A DNA stretch of 64,000 nucleotides from Conus ventricosus (Eukaryota; Mollusca; Gastropoda; Neogastropoda; Conidae), in assembly GCA_018398815.1 (NCBI GenBank), contig CM031601.1:30334521-30398520 (forward strand). Direction: 5' to 3'. This document shows, one piece after another, positions 22,845 to 36,410 of this stretch. A model generated the notes under the pieces. That model searched no databases and was not told where the DNA came from. It was given only the letters and a program-made list of their open reading frames with translations. Made by a program: the position numbers and the translations under genes. The first letter of the stretch is position 1. Every line of letters starts with the position of its first letter.

Positions 22845-23844
22845 NNNNNNNNNNNNNNNNNNNNNNNNNNNNNNNNNNNNNNNNNNNNNNNNNNNNNNNN
22901 NNNNNNNNNNNNNNNNNNNNNNNNNNNNNNNNNNNNNNNNNNNNNNNNNNNNNNNNNNNNNNNNNNNNNNNNNNNNNNNNNNNNNNNNNNNNNNNNNNNN
23001 NNNNNNNNNNNNNNNNNNNNNNNNNNNNNNNNNNNNNNNNNNNNNNNNNNNNNNNNNNNNNNNNNNNNNNNNNNNNNNNNNNNNNNNNNNNNNNNNNNNN
23101 NNNNNNNNNNNNNNNNNNNNNNNNNNNNNNNNNNNNNNNNNNNNNNNNNNNNNNNNNNNNNNNNNNNNNNNNNNNNNNNNNNNNNNNNNNNNNNNNNNNN
23201 NNNNNNNNNNNNNNNNNNNNNNNNNNNNNNNNNNNNNNNNNNNNNNNNNNNNNNNNNNNNNNNNNNNNNNNNNNNNNNNNNNNNNNNNNNNNNNNNNNNN
23301 NNNNNNNNNNNNNNNNNNNNNNNNNNNNNNNNNNNNNNNNNNNNNNNNNNNNNNNNNNNNNNNNNNNNNNNNNNNNNNNNNNNNNNNNNNNNNNNNNNNN
23401 NNNNNNNNNNNNNNNNNNNNNNNNNNNNNNNNNNNNNNNNNNNNNNNNNNNNNNNNNNNNNNNNNNNNNNNNNNNNNNNNNNNNNNNNNNNNNNNNNNNN
23501 NNNNNNNNNNNNNNNNNNNNNNNNNNNNNNNNNNNNNNNNNNNNNNNNNNNNNNNNNNNNNNNNNNNNNNNNNNNNNNNNNNNNNNNNNNNNNNNNNNNN
23601 NNNNNNNNNNNNNNNNNNNNNNNNNNNNNNNNNNNNNNNNNNNNNNNNNNNNNNNNNNNNNNNNNNNNNNNNNNNNNNNNNNNNNNNNNNNNNNNNNNNN
23701 NNNNNNNNNNNNNNNNNNNNNNNNNNNNNNNNNNNNNNNNNNNNNNNNNNNNNNNNNNNNNNNNNNNNNNNNNNNNNNNNNNNNNNNNNNNNNNNNNNNN
23801 NNNNNNNNNNNNNNNNNNNNNNNNNNNNNNNNNNNNNNNNNNNN
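22845..23844. other. Scaffold gap, exactly 1,000 N
   Basis: A run of 1,000 N, a conventional placeholder length, so the true distance and even the adjacency are unknown. The flanks are opposite ends of an inverted duplication, which makes this join suspect. Confidence 0.99.
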
Positions 23845-24104
23845 TATGTTAGAATCAGAACAGGCACCACTGAACACAAACCGAAGTGACTCGGCACAGT
23901 GCAAGTTGTTCTCCTCTGGTGGGTTGCCTCTTGACGACTTGACATTGACTGCTTTCTGTGGATTGCTGGTGCCAGGGCTGCGGCGGGGCCGACCGGGCTG
24001 TGGCTGTGGACGGGGTGTCGGAAGGAGCGGCAGGGGTGCACTGCCTCTGAGGTGGCGCAGAGGTTGGGACAAGCAAAAAAAAAAAAAAAAGATGAGACTT
24101 TGAG

Positions 24105-24300
24105 AAGAGGGTCTCATGGCTATGACTCAGCCTAACCATTAGCCAACACGTTGGTCATACCTTGAGTGCCTACCTACCATTTTTTTCTTTTTTTTGTGTG
24201 TGTGTGTAGTGGATGTTACACATGTGTGTGTGATGTGTGGCATGGGCCCAAGTGTGTGTGTGTACGTGACTGTATGGGTGATCCTCTGACTTGGTACAGA
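24105..24300 (-). repeat. Interspersed SINE-like repeat (right arm)
   Basis: Mirror copy of the repeat at 21265-21470: gatgagac, gagggtctcatggc, ttggtcataccttgagtgcc, tacctaccatttt, a TG tract and catgggcccaagtg. Confidence 0.6.
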
Positions 24301-24876
24301 AGACGGTGAGATTGGACAAACATGTCCCACTCAAATTGTCTCTCCAGCCTCACTCCTCTACACCAACCCGCTCCCCTAATGCTATCTCCCATAGTACCCC
24401 AGACTGACCCTTCCCTCCTTAAACTTCATTTGTTCAATGAAACACTGTTACGGTGTTTGAACAAAAAAAATTTTTTAAAGACTGACACAGTATTATTCTA
24501 TCAGAGGGAAATGTAGTCCAAGTTCTCATAAACGCAGTGTCATTAGTTATTTTTCCCTTTTTTTCAGTCTCATTACATTTAGATAATTTTAAGCTGAAAA
24601 TTAATCGGGAAAGCTCCAATACACCATAATTATTAAAATTTTAAAAAGAGAGAAAAATTTTAAAAATACAAACATTTACCTCATAACCCTTTTCAAAAAC
24701 TTATCTCATTCAAGTAATACAAGCAAACATTTCAATTGAAATTACACAAACTTATTAAACTTGAAAATATTAGGTTCTTTATCTGATTGTGATTTTCTGT
24801 GTATCCCAGTATACTTTGCTAAACGTGACAACAAAATTGTCTGTTCTGAACAGAGCTGATGGATAATCAAAAACTG

Positions 24877-24951
<75 letters not shown>

Positions 24952-25091
24952 TCTCTATGTGTGTGTGTGTATGTGTGTGCGAGAGTGTGTGCATGCTGTG
25001 ACTGCTATAGTCATTGATTGTTAAAGTTCAAGTAAATACCAAACAAAGACCAGTCAGTGACACGTTTTCACAATCAAGGATTCTCACTTAC

Positions 25092-25177
25092 CTGAACTTG
25101 GTGTCCACTTTACATTTCACTCTGTGGGTTCCTAGACCCAGATCCACATATCGTGCCTTCGCCAGATAGGAGTAGTA
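25092..25177 (-). CDS. RNF213: RNF213 exon 'YVDLGLGTHR' (intact copy)
   Basis: 86 bp: 28 codons plus two bases (phase 2 end). Acceptor ttttcag, donor TTCAG/GTAAGT. It encodes YYSYLAKARYVDLGLGTHRV then KCKVDTKF with no interruption. This is the last exon of the gene seen before the gap. The frame joins the exon at 33572-33677 in phase 0. Confidence 0.92.
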
Positions 25178-27489
25178 CTGAAAACGCACACATCACAATA
25201 CCAATCTTTTAGTACAAATCTCTCAATGAAAAATAACTGTGCGCACTACAATAAGCATTTGTTTGTGTTTAATGTACACCGCCTATAGGTGCTTTCACTG
25301 AGGAGTGCCACGGTTGATGTTTAAATGAACCGAGGCAGGTAGTCTGCTGACCCCCGATAAGCTCGCCCAGCTGCAGGGCGATGGAATGAGGAACCCCTTT
25401 GAGGGCACTAAATCAGCGACGGGCCGGGGATTCCAAAGGGGGGAATACTCTGGGATAGACTGGGGAAGAGACCAGGGAAATTTTATGGAGGTGCAACAGA
25501 TGTGTCAGCCCCAGTTCATAGGAAGACCAGTAGTTGTGGGAGGGCTTACTATTTAGGTCTGTTGGTCATCCTGGGGATTTTAAGGAAATAGTTCTGATTA
25601 CTATTTTTATATCTCAAACTTGTGAGACCTAGGATCACGCAATGTTTGAGATGATGTTGTGTGCTTAGGTTTGAGGGACATGTATGTGTTATGAAGTTTG
25701 TAGTTAGTTGTGCTGTTAAATATAAGTAAGACCCTTATAAATATTCATGAGGCGTGGGGTCTGACAGGAATGGCGTCTCTAGGTTTGGCGCCAAAAGAAG
25801 CGTTGGGGCTTGGGATTTACCGAGTTATTCAGTCAGGCCCCAAATCTCAAAGAAAGAGGACTACACCTTCATTCTGTGAAGTGTGTGATGGTATTCTGAT
25901 GGCACCAGAACTGGTAGTGTAAGCATTTTTTCATTTCTGTATTCTGGCAGTACATCTAAGCACTAGTACTTTGTATTTTGCTATGTATATATGTTATTTG
26001 ACCATGCTGCATTGTTATTATGAAATGAGAACTGATTGTTCCATGCTTTGTATTCTTGACCCTTTGGGTTTTCTATAGGTTTTATTGAGCACTAAGATTT
26101 TGAAATTATTTTAGAAGTCGAGTTCATATTTGGTGTTGTTATATGTATGAATACATGTTGGAAGGAAAGACTTACTTAACTGCAGACTGAATTTCTTGGT
26201 TAATAAATGAGCTATTTTAATATTTCGTTTACATTTTTGAGCAATTAGATATAGATGTAGTCTCCATGCTGTGCATGGATGTGTAAATTAAGGACTGATG
26301 GGTCTGTACAGGATAGGAATTTAGTTAGGTATTTGAATAATTGTCGGCCAGCATCGTCGGAAATTTGATAGGCAGATGTACAGGTTATTTCGAGCTTTGT
26401 CACGAGTCACTTTGCTTATAAAATTATGGTTGCAAATGCAAGTTGGCATTTAGAATGCCTTGCCTTAAGTAAAGATCTATCTGTAAAAAAGGCATGTGCA
26501 TCATCAATGAAAAGTGCTATAAGTGCACGATTGGATAATACGTGAATGAAAAAAAAAAAAGTTAGATGATGTTCTGTGACAATGATAAAAAAAAAGAAAA
26601 TAAAATACAGAAGCTATGGAGTCCTTATAAATATTATGTTTATTGTAATTTGTTAAATAATAAGTGAATAAGCAAACAGTATTGTGATGTAGTAGACAGA
26701 TTATTAGTAGTGTTTCTAGAATTTTTATAGTTGAGCAGTTGAGACAGGAGTTGTTAATTGATGGCCGGTAAGACAATATTGTTGTGCGTTATTGACTTAT
26801 GGGCTATTGTAATAGATGATTTGGCAGTGCTTTTTGACCAGAGCGATAAACCATAACTCTCTCTCTCTCTTTCTGTCTACTGAGTAAATTCTTTTCTGAA
26901 GAACATGTTACCATACCGACAATATGTATCTGTCCACCTTATATGCATTATGAAGGTTACAGGCTTGTTGCCTATATAGGCTGTTTGCCTTTAATATCAA
27001 CTGAAATTCGCATATTTCTTTGTTGCTGTTTCATGTTTTTTCATTTCATGAGTCGAAGTGTTGTGCTTGATTATGTTCACTGTCGATTCCTTTGACTGGT
27101 TGTAATTTGGCGATGAAGTCTGTTATCCCATGTTGCTTAATTATAGAAGCAAAGTAATGATCAATTATGACGGAGTACATGGAATAAGATGGTGTTAGGG
27201 ACATGAATCCCACATAACTGGCAGTTGCTGTTCCAACTTAGGGCAGCACATTCTTGAACCGTGTCTTTGAGGTTAGGTTTACCCAGGTTTCAGAGTGGTC
27301 GTTTTGTCACTCAATTAGTTCTTGCTTGGATAGGTTATCATTGTTGATAACCTCTGCGCAAATCCAATGCAAGAGACTAAAAGAGCTATAGTGGCTGAAC
27401 CTATGGTTCTGAATACCATAGTATAACGCATTCCTGATTATGTGTCTCCTGGATGATATGTTCTGGCTCGCAGTTAGAATGAGGGATAC

Positions 27490-28183
27490 GTCACGGCGCA
27501 CGAGACCGCGGCGTTTTGTTCACTCTCAGTTTGAGCAAGACTTTGTCATTTAAGCGGCTAGCAGCAAAATACAGCGCTCCGCTATTAACCAATCAGCGTG
27601 AACGCGCGAACCTCGCAGCAGGAAGCAGACCGACGCTACCGCCATTGTTGCGCTTGGTGTTCTCTGTGGCGAATTTGTGCAAAAAGTGCGAATTTCGGTG
27701 TGTTTGGATACTGCAGTTCATCATCTTCGGTGGTTGCCGTGTTCAATAGTGTTAGCTCTGTAAAGAAGTAGACAGGATATCACTTTTGTCCAGATCTTCA
27801 AAACACAAAATCCATCAGTGCGAGCGACTGGAAAACGTTTCCTTCTTTAAGATAAGTAAAATTCGTGCATTTTGAGGTTTGTTGACAATATTAAAACTTA
27901 AATTCAGGGCTTTTGGGGTTTGTTGTCTGCTTTTACAATTGTTATCAGGAAAGTTTTTAGTTTCCAGTATTAAGTTATCAAAGTCATATACCGGCAACAG
28001 GCCGCTGAAAGGCTATACGTGGGGTGGTTAAAGTAATGAAACCGTGCTTTCTCCCCGTTCACTAAGCCTCTCCGTGTCTGACGTCACTGTCTGTGTCGGT
28101 TTAACACGCAGCGCGAGCGTGGTGCTCCCTGCTAGTCTCGTGCTGTTCGTTCTCTCTCTCTCTCTCTCTCCTCTCTCTCTGGT

Positions 28184-28219
<36 letters not shown>

Positions 28220-29183
28220 CTCTCTGCATGCTTACTGACTTTGTCATTGCAGGAGTCATCATTTTTCCCCTGTGTTTCTTCACTTAAGAATTCGGCGGTT
28301 TTTCCCCGTATTAACTAACTCACAACTTCAGTCCCCAACCCTGTGCTTTGACTTACTAACTGATTGATTCTTTTCCCTGTCTGCAGTGTGTGTGTGTGTG
28401 GCACGGCAGTTCTGACTGCTGCATTGAGTCGCTTGAGTCAAATTCTTCAAACGCGTGAGACGGAAAAGGAGAAGAAACAAATTGTGCGCTCGCACCCAAC
28501 AAGCCCGGGTCTAGTCTGTGAGCGGTCTTGTATCTGACACCCTAGTGTGTCAGGAGATAAGGGCCCAAGGGGGCTTCTCGCGCTTGTACTGAAAGCGTGG
28601 AGAATAGCGAACCACACACTGCTTTGCTGTCTGTATCGCGCCTATAGCTGACCAATGTTTACACAACGACTCCACACAGCTAGCGCGGATAAACCGAGAA
28701 AAGCGAATTGTCTCTGTCCACAACACCCTGTGAGCTATTTTCTGCGAAGGTTATAGTGGCGTCAAGTGCCAGGCCGGCCAACGACGCACGGCGCGCGCGT
28801 GCAGCACAGGTTGCGCCGGTCGCAAAGTTCTGTCAGAAAGTTTTAAACACGAACTTAATTATGGTACTCACAGAGAAGACTGAAATGCCAGCTTTTGTCA
28901 CACTCTCAAGTACTCACTGCGCCATTGCTCTCATACAGAAATTATAGTTAAAAAACCTCTGTACAGTAAATATAACTTAAAGATGTTTGCACCAGTCTCG
29001 AAGCGTCCAAAAACACACAGAGCATCTGGCCGTGTGGTGGCTGACTAGTTAAGGGCCTAGCCCGAGTCACAAGGCAAAGCGTTGGACGAACTAAATGCAG
29101 TCGCTGTGAGTGTGCGGGCGCGGCCGTGGTGGGTGCGCGCGCGTGTGCATGCCCACGTGCGGTCGTGCGTGCGTGTGTGTGTG

Positions 29184-29244
<61 letters not shown>

Positions 29245-29338
29245 GCACGTCAGTGACTAATTGTGTGTACTGCACTGTGTCTTTTCAGATAAGTTTATGA
29301 ATGTGCATACGTGAGTGTACATTGCCGTCCTTGGTGTC

Positions 29339-29383
<45 letters not shown>

Positions 29384-30249
29384 TTTCACCAGATAACTGC
29401 ACGCCCCACTGTAGTCACATGAATGCGCAGCTGCATATGCTTTATGCATTAACTCAGTGCCAACTACACAGTCATCATGTTTCGTGTTCTCTATGTTGTA
29501 TATAGTCTAGTGTCAGTTCTTTTGTCCGTGTCCATTAGCTTTTAAAGCTTTTTTGTTATTTAATTTTGTTTTCTTTGTTCGTTTGGATGGTTGGGTTGGC
29601 TGACTGGTTGTTGTTGTCCTTGTTGTTGTTGTTGCTTTACTGTATGAAAATCGCAGCTTTTGGTTTGGTATGTCAGTAAGTCCAAGTTTGTTCTGTTCAG
29701 TGTTCTTTGCAACTGAGCCCTGTGTTTATTCATTCATTGCACTGCACCCATATAGACTGCTTCTTTAAGAGTAAAGACCGTTTTTTTTTTGCATGTTACA
29801 TTTACTTTACTGTAGACATAACACAGGTTTAATGCCCCACCCCCCACCCCCACCCCACCCCGCCCTCACTGCACCTCCATGAGTCGAGTACTTGCTGGCT
29901 GGCAACCAACGCGACAATTTCCAAATCAGTTCACAGGAAAGTGATAAAGAGAATCAGTCTGTGAGACTTCTTAGTTGTTTGCATACAAAGGAAAGCAGCA
30001 ATACTGTATTATCATCTTCCAAGTAACGGGACAGTCCGTGATAAGTAACATGTTGACCTGAGTTTTAACAATGATGGATACATCCTTCATCGACCATGCT
30101 GCACAACCGTGAGAACAAAATCTCTCTGTCTTCCTCTGTCCTGTCTTGCATTGCCCTCCCCCCCTCCCCCCTCACTCTTTTCTTTCGCCCCCTCTCGCTT
30201 TGCTTTGATTCTCTGTCTCCCTCTTTCTCTCTCTCTCCCACACACATGG

Positions 30250-30304
<55 letters not shown>

Positions 30305-30615
30305 CTCAGCATGTTACAAACGTAGCGTAAAACAGCATGAAACATGCACACCAAAATCTGTTCTTGTTTATGTGGAAATTAAGCATGTTACAATCACAGC
30401 AAAAACAAATGCAGAAACACCAAACCAAATCTGTTCATGTTTATGTGAAATTAGCATGTTACACCCAGCAAAAAAAAAAAAAAAAAAAGCATGAAAACAT
30501 GCAAAACAAATTGTGTTGGCTAGTAATGCATGTTTACGTCTGCGTCTGGTGAATGGGCTTGACAACGTTTTGAGGACAGCAAACAGTGAGCGTAAGTATT
30601 ACCGTAAGTATTAAA

Positions 30616-30682
<67 letters not shown>

Positions 30683-30999
30683 CCTAATGTAATGTAATGT
30701 AAAAGGATAAACATGATAAAATTATAATTCCTATTCAAAACACACACACACACACACACACACACCGCCGGAAAACTCACACACGCAGACAGACACACGA
30801 GCGCATTCAACACTAGAAAACACGCGCACCGTTGTAAGTGAATATCGTTAATCAGTCCGAGGGAAAAGATGTGTCTTTAAGAAGGTTTGTGTGTGTTGTT
30901 GTTGTTGTGTCTTCAATTTAACGTCTTTCCACATAAAATGATATTAGACCAAGGTTGTGTGTGTGTGTGCGTTTCTTTTGCCCTCTATCTGTCTCTTTC

Positions 31000-31038
<39 letters not shown>

Positions 31039-31462
31039 GTCTCTCTCTCTCTCTCTCTCTCTTCGTGTGCGTGCGTTTTGCTCTCTCTCTCTCTCTCTCT
31101 TCCTGCCTTTGTCGGTCCAGCAGTACGGTAATTGTAATGTTGTTTATAGCAAAGCCGACCACAAAGGGCGATACCAGGGCTGACACAGCAGTACAAGTGG
31201 TCAGTAGCTCCTGCAAAGCCACTTTCTTGGCTCTATCTGGGGAGACCAGCATTTACACATTCCGATCGGCACAGCGTGTACTTCGCCACAGAGATGTTGC
31301 TGTTCCCCGCGCGCTGCGTGTGTACCTCCCCACAGAGAAGCTGTGATGGAATGCGCGGGCGATGCGAGAGGGATGGGATGGGGGTGGGGAGAGGTGGGAG
31401 CTCGTTAAAAATAGGCGGGCTTCCCTCGCCGGCCAAGATGTTGTAATTCCGTGCGCCGTGAC
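27490..31462. mobile_element. 3,973-bp element with 13-bp terminal inverted repeats, right arm only, class unknown
   Basis: The ends are GTCACGGCGCACG and its exact complement. The left arm shows the empty site: agggatac directly followed by cttatccct. Insertion therefore split a near-palindrome (AGGGATA and TATCCCT around 3 bases), and the target duplication is at most 2 bp (ac). The left end is CpG-rich with a CCAAT box (aaccaatcagcg, ~27588). The interior has TC/TG microsatellites (28147-28220, 29175-29240, 29345-29382, 30246-30298, 30617-30680, 30960-31100), a 70-75 bp tandem repeat (30308-30470) and poly-C/A tracts. No open frame longer than ~130 codons and no transposase was recognised. 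It lies in an RNF213 intron. Confidence 0.75.
30308..30475. repeat. Tandem repeat, ~70-75 bp, 2-3 copies
   Basis: agcatgttac recurs at about 30308, 30383 and 30452, with aaatctgttc(t/a)tgtttatgtg before the later copies. It lies within the 3,973-bp insertion. Confidence 0.65.
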
Positions 31463-33571
31463 CTTATCCCTGAGACTGACCTAGTCTAGTAATTTTGCTA
31501 AATGTTTTTCTGTCACACTGAAGAACTTATGCAATGATTTGGATGTATGTGAACTATGTAATGGTGTAAGATGCATTTGTGGCTTACGTTCGTTTGCATT
31601 TTCATTTACAGGCCATGGTTGCTGGAGCCCTTTTCTTTGTCCTTTTACCTTTCCCTTTGTCCTTTTTCTTTCCCTTTCCTTTCCCTTCTTTTCGCTTTAC
31701 TTTTAGTTTTACCTTTCTTTTTTTTTTTTTACCATCTGTTTCCTTTTTGTTGGGCATTGTCACCAGCCCCGTTTATGCACAAAAAGCTATAGACCAAATT
31801 AAAAGAAAGAAAATCTTCACTGGGCCTGACTCATTTGTCTTTTTTGGATGAATCTAGTCCAACTTTCTCCCGAACTCCGATCTCCCTTTGGGTGCAATTC
31901 TTTACAGTAGAACAAGTGTTTACATTAATATGTTCCGAGTTCTGTTTTGCTTTAATGGAACAACACATACGAGTATATGTTCATGCCCCAAAATTTAATC
32001 AGACAAGTAAAAAACCACAGTGCAATGTATGAGGGAACAAATCGAACTGAAAGTTGGTCAGAGGAACTAATGCATTAGGCCCTGCTCACAGAGTTCTCGT
32101 ATGTTTTCAGATCAGGGCCCTGCTACTGCTGTGGGGCTGGGAGTGAAGGGAAACAACTGTAGCCATAACTGATGTCAGCAGCTGGCCAACACATGATAGG
32201 TGGTAACTAGGGCTGGAAAGTCCCAGCTGTTATGGCCATGACAAGTTGGTCAAGCCTGCTATTTGTGCTACATCCTCTTTCAGCTCTGTGCATGCACTGC
32301 ATTTCAGCCTCAGTCAAGTGCGCTGGGTTTTCTTCTCATTCACCTTGCGTTCTCTCTCAATTGTGGATGTTTCCTAAAATTATGTACATGATCTTCACTG
32401 ATTCTCTCATCACCCTGTTTGTATTTCATTCTGTATTCTCTTTAAGCTATGATCTTACATGTTCTCTCAATTAAAGGAGCTTATAATTCAAACTGTTCAA
32501 TAAAGCTCCAGTATCCATTTGATAAATGTGTGCATTTTGAATTTGCTCTTACATGTGATATGGGTTTGGGTAATTTTAGCAGAAGAAAAACACGTTTGAA
32601 ATATTTTTTTAAAGTTTTGACTTTTCTAAGTCCACATAATAGGTTTACAAGTTTATCATGCAATAAATGGCATTCAAATTGTGAATTTACAGCAAAACAC
32701 ACTTGTGGACTGTTGAAATTTTGAGAAGAGGGTCCACTACAATGGTATGCCTGTGAAATCTACATTGTGTGTGTGTGGCTTTTTCCTAATTGACTGAAAA
32801 TTGGAGAACCCTTTCTTACCTAGCTGTTGTCACAGGACTGGCTGGGTGTGGGGAAAGGTTTAAATCAGCGTCCTGACAGGACATGTGACAATGTTAAAAA
32901 GCGTAACATTTCAGTACGCCCCCACCAGTTATGCTGAAGAAAATATTTCATACATGCCAAATGAATCTAAAGTATCTTCTGCATATGCAAAATTATGTGC
33001 AGAGTACTGCGTACATAGATGAAACATAATCCTTGCATCATGCACACTGTACTTCTCTTTACTAATTTGGTAATGAAAAGACAAAATGAAATGTATTTTG
33101 GAGTGCACTCAAGTATGCACACCTGCACATGCACACAGACACACACAAAAGAAAACTTCATTCACTAAATCTCATCAGAATTAGTGCACATTTCACTTAA
33201 TTTAACCAATTCATGGTGTAGATGAAGACCAAAGATCTAGACCATTAGAAATCACAAATTCTTATCTATGACCTTCAGTCAATATATTCATAGAGCTTTA
33301 ATTGTTTTATTTATGCATTGACATTAAACTTCACATCAAAATTAGCCTTGTTTGAAAACAATTATGCTCAGTAATAAAAATCATATCTGGCACCCAGGGA
33401 GATTACTCTATGAAATGTTGGGAAAAACATGCACTATATCTACCCTCAGATCTGGCCAGAATACATAGCATTTTAAGGCCTAGTCTTCCAGTCAAGCCTA
33501 CCTCATGCTCTCTCAGTCTAAGGGAGCACCTCTCAACCTCACACTGACCAGTACAAGGATGGGATTGGTAC

Positions 33572-33677
33572 CTGATTCAGAGCATCATACAGACTCTCGT
33601 ACAGATTGTCCAGGTTGAGAAGATCACAGTCTTTCCTGTTTCCATGCAGATCTGATGCGGTTGATGTTGCGGCAAAT
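33572..33677 (-). CDS. RNF213: RNF213 exon 'NLYESLYDALNQ', two bases missing
   Basis: Acceptor gtgaacag before ATTTGC, donor AATCAG/GTACCA. Compared with the left copy it lacks an A in CATCAAGATC and a T in TTCTTCAACC, giving 106 bp where 108 is expected. With those restored the product is ICRNINRIKICMETGKT, then VIFFNLDNLYESLYDALNQ. Opposite errors in the two arms suggest base-call noise, not a dead gene. Confidence 0.88.
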
Positions 33678-34179
33678 CTGTTCACATACAGTTTGAGATA
33701 ATCATGAACTAATTCATCTATGGAAAATGTTTGACATCATGTAACATTCTCCAGTGAGAGAGGGACAAATAAAAGGAATGGGAATTGACAGAAAAATGTG
33801 AGAGTTGCCATTTCAGGGTGGAAGTTTATTCCTGAAAAGAATTTCATGACCACAACTATTCCCTCAACTTCCAATCTTTTTGTACATTTCTTTATCATTA
33901 AGCTCACTTTTTCGATACATCATGAATGTACTGGTAAAAGCTTATATAATTTTTGATTATTCAAACTTGCTTTCTTATGTAAAAATTGCAATATAGTTTA
34001 CTTTGTGAATATTTTCTTAATCAAATTTTTTTATTAGCAGCTTACATGGCTCAAATCTCATCAAATGCATACAGGGGAGCTGGGTTGAGCAGTGTGTGGA
34101 AAGGTGAGGTAGCAGAAGAAAAAATTGTGAAGGTCACATGGAAAACTGCACATTCTCACAAATGGAACAGCAACACAGC

Positions 34180-34253
34180 AGACTTGTATTCTCCTTGTCC
34201 CTATGGATACTGATGCCAAAAATAGGCTGGAGAGCAAGTCCATCGAAAGACTG
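34180..34253 (-). pseudogene. Diverged copy of the RNF213 'FGSSFP' exon (right arm)
   Basis: Mirror of 15285-15360, with PIFGISI-like coding remnants and a TG tract upstream. Retained in both arms, so it predates their divergence. Confidence 0.6.
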
Positions 34254-34845
34254 TGTGTTTGTGTGTGTGTGCATATGAGAGAGAGAGAGAGACAAAGAGA
34301 GAGAGACAGACAGACACAGAGAAAGAGAGAGAAAGAGAAAGAGAGTTCATAATTATCTTTATAGCCCAGGCAAGTTTGGCCTTTTAAGCGAGTCAAAATC
34401 ATAGGGGAAAAAAAAGAGTACATCCGGACAAGTTCAGATTCTGAAAAAGGTTGCATCCTGAAAACAAAACAAAACAAAACAAAGAAACACCTAAAATGAT
34501 ATGTAACATGGTAGCTATACTACTGACATCCTTATTGCGAGCTTGCTTTCCATTCCACTTTATTTTCATACGCAGATTTTAGAACAATTACAAAAAAAGC
34601 ATTGAAAAAAAACATTAAGAACTAAGACAGGTGAATAGTCAACAAAGCAGAAAATTTCTAGATGTCGGTGAAGAAGAAAAAGGACAGTAACAGCAACAAA
34701 GGACAGTACAGCAACAAAGGACAGTAACAGCAACAAAGGCAGAGCAAAAGAGAGAGCGGAAAAGATGAAGTTACTAGCACAGAACTTCAGAAGGTACAGT
34801 TAAAAGAACCCCTTACATACCTACAGAAAGACAGACAGAGAATAA

Positions 34846-36410
34846 CGATAACGATAACGATAACGATAATTTATTCAAGAAAGGCCACAGCCCCATTTGA
34901 AGGGGGTATTGACAAATAACTGATGTAACAACACATTAATATACAAGCACATATAATCAAACTTCAAGTCAGATAGCTCCTCCTCTTGAAGGATTTATAC
35001 AAATATGATGCTAGAATCACAAACAACATTCTCATTTCTTGACGACAAAAGCAAGATAAGCCTAAAAAATGATGGACGTCGATAATATTTCAAAGGAATA
35101 TATTTTTTGTCTTAAAATCTGTAAGCAAAGGACAAACAAATAGAAAAATGAAGTTCGTTCTCAGGGCAGACCTGCATAATGGACATAAAAACATCTAATT
35201 CTGTATGAACATTGTAACGCTGCCTGTGTACAGCAATATCAGATACACCGAATCTAAACTTAGTTAGTGCAGATCTGACAAAACTATTAATATTCATCGA
35301 CAAGTAAGGTTCCGCTTCCATTACTTGATTTGTTTTTAGAAATCGAAACAAAGAAAATCTCTCACTGTGTTTAATATGACTATTCCAGTCTTGCAAGTTA
35401 CAATCAATTATTCTCTGCTTAAAACAAGCCAAAAATGTGTTAACACATCCAACACTCTGTTCTAACCAAACAACGAAAACCATTAACTACAAAGACATTT
35501 ACGAATAGAAGTTGCCCAATGATTTGCCTCTAAACTAAATCAAACAATACTTTGTTGCTTTGCGTAACTGTTTTCTCCCACGTACGATAACCAAAACTAA
35601 TACATTTCACAATGAATTTACATAAAGGATCTCCAAGCCACCATAACAAATCATTAGGGGTTCGTTTCCACATGCAAAAAACGCTTCAAAGCAAATAGAT
35701 GTAATTTTTCGATTCATGTCCTTTATCCATCCCCAAATCTCGGCGCCATACTGTACAATAGGCTGCACTTGGGCATCAAACAGTTTAAAAAATAATTTAA
35801 CTGAAACACTTTCAAATTTATAAAGCAAACTTAAAATAGCTATGACAGCACGCTTTCCTCTGTTGCCTTTGTAGACTTTGAAAAGGCCTTTGACTCCATT
35901 TCAAGAAAATTTTTGTGGCCGATACTTACAAAAAATGGAATCAAAGGTAAATTATATAATTGTGTAAAATGCATGTACAAAGATGTTAAAGCTATGATAA
36001 GATGTGGGGCAAAATTTAGTGACTATATCAGATGTACTCAGGGTGTTAAAACAGGGGGATGTCTGCAGCCCAGTATTATTTTCATTGTATATTAATGAAT
36101 TAGCACAAGAAATTATTGAGAAGGGAAGACACGGTGTCACTTTTGACTTGATTGAATTATTTATATTGTTATTTGCAGATGATATCGTTTTGCTCTCTGA
36201 AACTGTCGTAGGATTACAAAATCAATTGAATAATTTGCATTCTGCATCATCTAGACTGGATTTGAAAGTAAACATGGGTAAATCAAACATTATAGTTTTT
36301 CGAAAGGGTGGTTACTTAGCATCACGTGAAAGATGGTTCTATGGAAGTTCGCAAATGTCGGTAGTAAATGCTTATAAGTACTTGGGCATATATTTTTCAA
36401 CAAAACTTAG
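34846..36410 (-). mobile_element. 5'-inverted (twin-primed) LINE insertion, right arm only
   Basis: A 14-bp direct repeat cagacagagaataa flanks the insert (34832-34845 and 36411-36424). The empty site, with one copy, is in the left arm at 14711-14724. The 3' part is in minus sense (35860 to 34846). It encodes VKLFFKLFDAQVQPIVQYGA then EIWGW, followed by a C-terminal region with ALTKFRFGVSDIAVHR, and ends in four to five cgttat repeats. The 5' part is inverted (plus strand, 35862-36410): VAFVDFEKAFDSISRKFLW, then a reverse transcriptase core with LFADDIVLL and ending YKYLGIYFSTKLS. In the RNA these two parts would be nearly adjacent. Small indels disrupt the frame near 36050. The clade is not assigned. 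Confidence 0.9.

Noticed and set aside
22807..24117. Open frames of 360-430 codons crossing the N run
   Set aside because: They arise only because N codons contain no stops. Nothing is known about the gap content.
28044..28238. Signal-peptide-like hydrophobic frame in the 3,973-bp insertion
   Set aside because: It is produced by TC/TG repeats (Leu/Ser/Val), with no downstream domain.
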